From Bacillota bacterium (lineage in GTDB: Bacteria > Bacillota > Clostridia > Lachnospirales > Lachnospiraceae): 64,000 nucleotides of DNA. The stretch is taken from NCBI GenBank assembly GCA_023443225.1, contig JAEZVF010000118.1, positions 1-64,000 on the forward strand. The letters run 5' to 3'. The notes below the pieces were generated by a model. That model had not been told where the DNA came from and made no database searches. It saw only the letters and a list, made by a program, of their open reading frames with translations. Of the stretch, positions 61,213 through 64,000 are shown in pieces; the first letter of the stretch is position 1; every line of letters begins with the position of its first letter. Both the position numbers and the translations under genes were made by a program.

Positions 61213-61866
61213 ATGAAATTCTTTATTGATACTGCAAAAGTTGAGGATATAAAAAAAGCAAATGATATGGGGGTTATCTGTGGTGTTACTACGAACCCGT
61301 CATTAATTGCAAAAGAAGGAAGAGTGTTTGAAGAAGTCATTGCAGAAATTGCATCAATCGTAGATGGACCAATTAGTGGCGAAGTGAAAGCAACTACTGT
61401 AGATGCAGAGAATATGATAAAAGAAGGAAGAGAAATTGCAGCCATCCATCCCAATATGGTTGTAAAAATTCCAATGACAGTTGAAGGTTTAAAAGCTGTA
61501 AAAGTCCTTGCTTCTGAAGGTATAAAAACCAATGTAACTTTGGTTTTTACAGCAAACCAGGCACTTCTTGCAGCTAGAGCAGGTGCTTCCTACGTATCTC
61601 CATTTCTTGGACGTCTAGATGATATATCTATGCCAGGAATAGATCTCGTAAGAACCATTTCTGATATTTTTAAAATTCAGGGAATTGAGACAGAAATTAT
61701 TGCCGCAAGTATTCGTAATCCTATTCATGTTATTGACTGTGCACTTGTAGGAGCAGATATTGCTACGGTTCCATATAATGTGATTGAGCAGATGACAAAG
61801 CATCCTTTAACGGAAGAAGGAATTGAAAAGTTCCAGGTTGATTACAAGAAAGTTTTCGGAGAATAA
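61213..61866 (+). CDS. tal: Transaldolase (small, fructose-6-phosphate aldolase-like)
   Basis: 217 aa TIM-barrel transaldolase of the short class (as B. subtilis YwjH). The Schiff-base lysine is K85 in MVVKIPMT; GVTTNPSLIAKEG, NVTLVFTANQALLAARAGA and YVSPFLGRLDD are family-typical. It interconverts sedoheptulose-7-phosphate + GAP with erythrose-4-phosphate + fructose-6-phosphate. Some members of this class are fructose-6-phosphate aldolases, which cannot be excluded. With the split transketolase it completes the non-oxidative pentose phosphate steps within one operon. Confidence 0.93.
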   Translation: MKFFIDTAKVEDIKKANDMGVICGVTTNPSLIAKEGRVFEEVIAEIASIVDGPISGEVKATTVDAENMIKEGREIAAIHPNMVVKIPMTVEGLKAVKVLASEGIKTNVTLVFTANQALLAARAGASYVSPFLGRLDDISMPGIDLVRTISDIFKIQGIETEIIAASIRNPIHVIDCALVGADIATVPYNVIEQMTKHPLTEEGIEKFQVDYKKVFGE

Positions 61867-61886
61867 TTTGCCATAAGCCCCTTTAT

Positions 61887-61945
61887 AGTAGACAGTTAAT
61901 CTACAAAAATTGCTGACTAGAACGTTTCGTTATTAACTGTCTACT
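61887..61945 (+). terminator. Hairpin closing the transaldolase operon
   Basis: AGTAGACAGTTAA (61887-61899) and TTAACTGTCTACT (61933-61945), 13 perfect pairs with a 33-base loop, and further partial pairing outside (CCCTTTAT / TTTACAGGG). No long T-run. Confidence 0.6.
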
Positions 61946-62048
61946 TTACAGGGAGTGGTCATAGACCTTTATATGATAATAAGTATAGAATACATTAGGG
62001 GGTTAGTACTCTATAATTATTGTCGGAGAAGGAGAGGCTTGTTGCTAT

Positions 62049-62675
62049 TTATATGTTAACTATGTTACCATCAGTAGATATTGTAACAACCTGCCATGGT
62101 ATCATTTTATCACTATTTTTTAAAGCAGTGGTAACAGCGTGTACAATGCCGCTACAGCAAGGAACAATCATACGAACTATAGTAATACTCTTTATATCAT
62201 TCTGTTTTAATATCTCGGTCAATTTATCAGCGTAATCTACATTATCTAATTTTGGACATCCAATTATCGTAATTTTATCTTTCATAAATTCATTGTGGAA
62301 ATTGCCATATGCATAAGCTGTGCAATCCGCTGCAATAAGAAGATTTGCGCCTTTAAAATACGGTGCATTTACTGGTACCAGTTTTATCTGTACTGGCCAC
62401 TGTTGTAGTTGAGTGGTAGCAGGCCCTGAAGCTTTAGAAGCGGCTATATTCCTTTTCACTTCTTCTTCATTAAAGGCAAGAGCTTCTCTTTCTTCAAAGC
62501 TTATAGCATTGACAGGACAAGCAGGGAGACAGTTTCCGAGACCATCACAATAGTCATCACGAAGGAGTGTAGCTTTTCCATCAACTATACCAATGGCACT
62601 TTCGTGACAGGCACCCACACAAAGTCCACATCCATTACACAATTCTTGATTAATCTTAATAATTTTTCTTATCAT
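62049..62675 (-). CDS. 4Fe-4S ferredoxin-domain protein
   Basis: 208 aa. First cluster motif CNGCGLCVGACHE (C-x2-C-x2-C-x3-C); second is the variant CDGLGNCLPACP with longer spacing, typical of this clostridial family. The remaining ~140 residues form a domain with further cysteines (IAADCTAYAYG, IIGCPKLDN, VPCCSGIV), which may bind another cofactor. Probably an electron-transfer or redox-sensor partner in the cytoplasm; exact role unknown. AAAGGAG precedes the ATG. It is divergent from the Crp/Fnr gene and likely controlled by it. Confidence 0.87.
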   Translation of the reverse strand: MIRKIIKINQELCNGCGLCVGACHESAIGIVDGKATLLRDDYCDGLGNCLPACPVNAISFEEREALAFNEEEVKRNIAASKASGPATTQLQQWPVQIKLVPVNAPYFKGANLLIAADCTAYAYGNFHNEFMKDKITIIGCPKLDNVDYADKLTEILKQNDIKSITIVRMIVPCCSGIVHAVTTALKNSDKMIPWQVVTISTDGNIVNI

Positions 62676-62755
62676 GCTTACTCCTTTTTATATGAAATGA
62701 GTTTTAAGATCATTTTGTTTACACTTATAAAATACTACAAAAATCTACCTTTGTC

Positions 62756-62771
62756 TGTTGCATATGCAACA
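62756..62771. promoter_or_regulatory. 16-bp perfect palindrome, Crp/Fnr operator
   Basis: TGTTGCATATGCAACA lies between the divergent ferredoxin and Crp/Fnr genes and contains the -35 box of the latter. The size and symmetry fit a Crp/Fnr dimer site. Confidence 0.8.
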
Positions 62772-62786
62772 AAACTTAATTATAAT
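62758..62786 (+). promoter_or_regulatory. Promoter of the Crp/Fnr gene
   Basis: TTGCAT (62758-62763), 17-base spacer, TATAAT (62781-62786). The -35 is inside the palindrome, so binding would repress the regulator's own gene. Confidence 0.7.
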
Positions 62787-62821
62787 TAAAACAAGACAAA
62801 TCAAAAGAAAGGATGAGAAGC

Positions 62822-63484
62822 ATGATTGAGGAGATAAAAATTTTAAAACAGGTTTCTTTATTCCGTGGTATAGAAGCGGATAATTTATCTGATATGCTAA
62901 GTTGTTTGGGAGCGGTTAGAAAGCAGTATTTGAAAAACCAATCCATTATCCTTGCAGGGGAAGAGGTAACCTCCTTGGGGATCGTCTTAGATGGTAATGT
63001 TCAGATAATAAAAGACGATATACTTGGAAATCGCATGATAGTAGCTGGACTCTCTGTTGGAGATATATTTGCTGAGACTATTGTCTGTGCAGGTATAAAG
63101 GAAAGCCCGGTAGATGTAAATGCTTGTGATAATTGTTCAGTTCTTTGGGTCTCAATTAAGAGAATCATCTCGACCTGTTCAAATGCTTGTAGTTTTCACA
63201 ACCGTTTGGTTTTAAATATCTTGGAACTTCTTGCAACTAAGAATCTATATTTGAACAATAAGATGGAGTTTCTATCGAAACGCACTATCCGTGAAAAGAT
63301 AATGACATATTTAGTATTCCAGAAGGAGATGCATCAGAACTCTTCTTTTGTAATACCTTTAAACAGAAATGAAATGGCAGACTACCTTTGTGTAGATCGA
63401 AGCGCAATGTCGCGAGAACTTAGTAAACTTCGTGAAGAAGGTGTAATTGATTATCATAAGAATCAATTCCATCTACTTAAATGA
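62822..63484 (+). CDS. Crp/Fnr family transcriptional regulator
   Basis: 220 aa. The N-terminal cyclic-nucleotide-type beta barrel (about 10-125) is followed by the dimer helix and a winged helix-turn-helix (NEMADYLCVDRSAMSRELSKLREEGVI). The Cys residues C102/C105 (CDNC) and C119/C123 (CSNAC) lie near the dimer helix and could bind an Fe-S cluster or sense redox; the N-terminal CxxC of E. coli FNR is absent. The ATG at 62822 is 9 bases after AAAGG; the ATG at 62813 abuts it. Likely autoregulated through the palindrome upstream and acting on the ferredoxin gene. Confidence 0.9.
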   Translation: MIEEIKILKQVSLFRGIEADNLSDMLSCLGAVRKQYLKNQSIILAGEEVTSLGIVLDGNVQIIKDDILGNRMIVAGLSVGDIFAETIVCAGIKESPVDVNACDNCSVLWVSIKRIISTCSNACSFHNRLVLNILELLATKNLYLNNKMEFLSKRTIREKIMTYLVFQKEMHQNSSFVIPLNRNEMADYLCVDRSAMSRELSKLREEGVIDYHKNQFHLLK

Positions 63485-63560
63485 CATGAAAAATATGGAG
63501 CATAAACCAGTATATGTTAATAAAATATTAAAAATGTTACATAAATATTAAATTAAGGGC

Positions 63561-63589
63561 TGGACAAATTAATATTTGTGTAATATAAT
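63561..63589 (+). promoter_or_regulatory. Promoter of the peptidoglycan-binding protein gene
   Basis: TGGACA (63561-63566), 17-base spacer, TATAAT (63584-63589), 35 bases before the start codon. Confidence 0.65.
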
Positions 63590-63623
63590 ACTCCTTGTAT
63601 TTATTGATGACAGGAGGAAAAAC

Positions 63624-64000
63624 ATGAAGAAAATACACTTAAAGCATATACTACTATTTAGCTTGATGGTTTCTATGCTATTAAACCCTATGAATGTATC
63701 TGCTGCGTTGCTAAAAAAAGGATCTAAAAACCAGGAAGTGAAGCAAGTACAAACAGTTCTTAAGAAACTTGGATTTTTTACATATTCGAAAGCTACTGGT
63801 TATTATGGAAATATCACAGTAAACGCAGTAAAAAAATTTCAAAGAAAAAACGGCTTAGCAGCTGATGGTATTATTGGAAAGAAAACTAGAACAGAACTTG
63901 CTAAGTATGTACATAATCAAGATACAAAGGCTGAGAAAAAGAAGGCAACAGCAAAAAATCAAACTTTAGTAACACTGGCAGCAGAATCATCTACCAAACT
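63624..64000 (+). CDS. Secreted peptidoglycan-binding protein (partial, runs off the window)
   Basis: Open reading frame from ATG 63624, with AGGAGG 8 bases upstream, still open at the window's end (125 codons seen). It begins with a signal peptide (KHILLFSLMVSMLLNPMNVSA), then a PG_binding_1 domain (SKNQEVKQVQTVLKKLGFF...GNITVNAVKKFQRKNGLAADGIIGKKT), then a Lys/Ala-rich linker. Such modules usually precede a cell-wall hydrolase (NlpC/P60, amidase or SleB-type); the catalytic domain would lie beyond the window. Not recognisable further. Confidence 0.85.
   Translation, partial: MKKIHLKHILLFSLMVSMLLNPMNVSAALLKKGSKNQEVKQVQTVLKKLGFFTYSKATGYYGNITVNAVKKFQRKNGLAADGIIGKKTRTELAKYVHNQDTKAEKKKATAKNQTLVTLAAESSTK

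Noticed and set aside
61191..61532. A 113-codon open frame opposite the transaldolase gene
   Set aside because: Antisense to the conserved active-site region, no ribosome site.

Overview
This 64 kb window is a stretch of low-GC (roughly one third G+C by eye) chromosome from an anaerobic, spore-forming clostridium. Evidence: an alpha/beta-type small acid-soluble spore protein, the Firmicute order tig-clpP-clpX-lon-ysxC, the block rho-rpmE-DUF1385-prmC-prfA, strong AGGAGG ribosome binding sites, and many ferredoxin/radical-SAM/Crp-Fnr genes. A cellobiose phosphorylase, a glucuronate isomerase and a sugar ABC importer suit a plant-polymer-fermenting Lachnospiraceae member of the Lachnoclostridium phytofermentans type; that assignment is inference. 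No phage, transposase, integrase, CRISPR array or rRNA gene was seen.

Layout. 1-0.7 kb: six tRNA genes (Gly, Arg, His, Gln, Lys, Leu), none encoding its CCA end. 0.7-5.5 kb: a YgjP-type protease, a DJ-1/PfpI protein, an AGCS alanine:sodium symporter (minus), the spore protein and glmM. 5.7-12.1 kb: the protein quality-control run tig, clpP, clpX, lon, ysxC. 12.2-13.7 kb (minus): a DUF4364 winged-helix protein and a TIGR01212 radical SAM protein. 14-19.4 kb: rho, rpmE, DUF1385, prmC, prfA. 19.6-21.5 kb: an AbrB / macrolide-type glycosyltransferase / AraC cassette with a palindromic operator over its -10 box, preceded by nested inverted repeats. 21.5-33.7 kb: map with a SEC-C zinc motif, an rRNA/tRNA 2'-O-methyltransferase, NfeD + SPFH, LtaS-like + patatin pair, argF with ARG boxes, a LiaF-like protein with an Asn-rich tandem repeat, dusB and asd.

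33.8-36.7 kb (minus): two lineage-restricted membrane-anchored proteins. 37-39.5 kb: cellobiose phosphorylase behind several palindromic operators. 39.7-42.7 kb: an M20 amidohydrolase and adenine deaminase. 42.8-46.6 kb (minus): coaBC, coaX, a probable pantothenate ECF S-component, YaiI and a ProX-type editing protein. 47-48.1 kb: a secreted PPC-repeat protein split by a frameshift. 48.2-52.5 kb: two NiCo/czcD-type riboswitches, one before a CDF metal exporter and one before a P-type ATPase. 52.6-54.7 kb: uxaC with two cre-like operators, and a HIT protein. 55-61.9 kb: an apparent operon of GntR regulator, sugar ABC importer, two-subunit transketolase, cupin and transaldolase. 62-63.5 kb: a divergent ferredoxin / Crp-Fnr pair sharing a 16-bp palindrome. 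The window ends inside a secreted peptidoglycan-binding protein.

How the parts work together. Cellobiose phosphorylase, uxaC and the ABC/transketolase/transaldolase operon are sugar-utilisation functions, each with local operators (LacI-like palindromes, CcpA cre sites, a GntR gene). Pantothenate uptake and the first CoA steps are grouped. The paired riboswitches tie two different exporters to one metal signal. Transcripts often end at long, nearly perfect hairpins, and a related GGCTGT...ACAGCC hairpin recurs at four gene ends. Most start codons below were chosen from the position of the Shine-Dalgarno sequence rather than from the longest reading frame.
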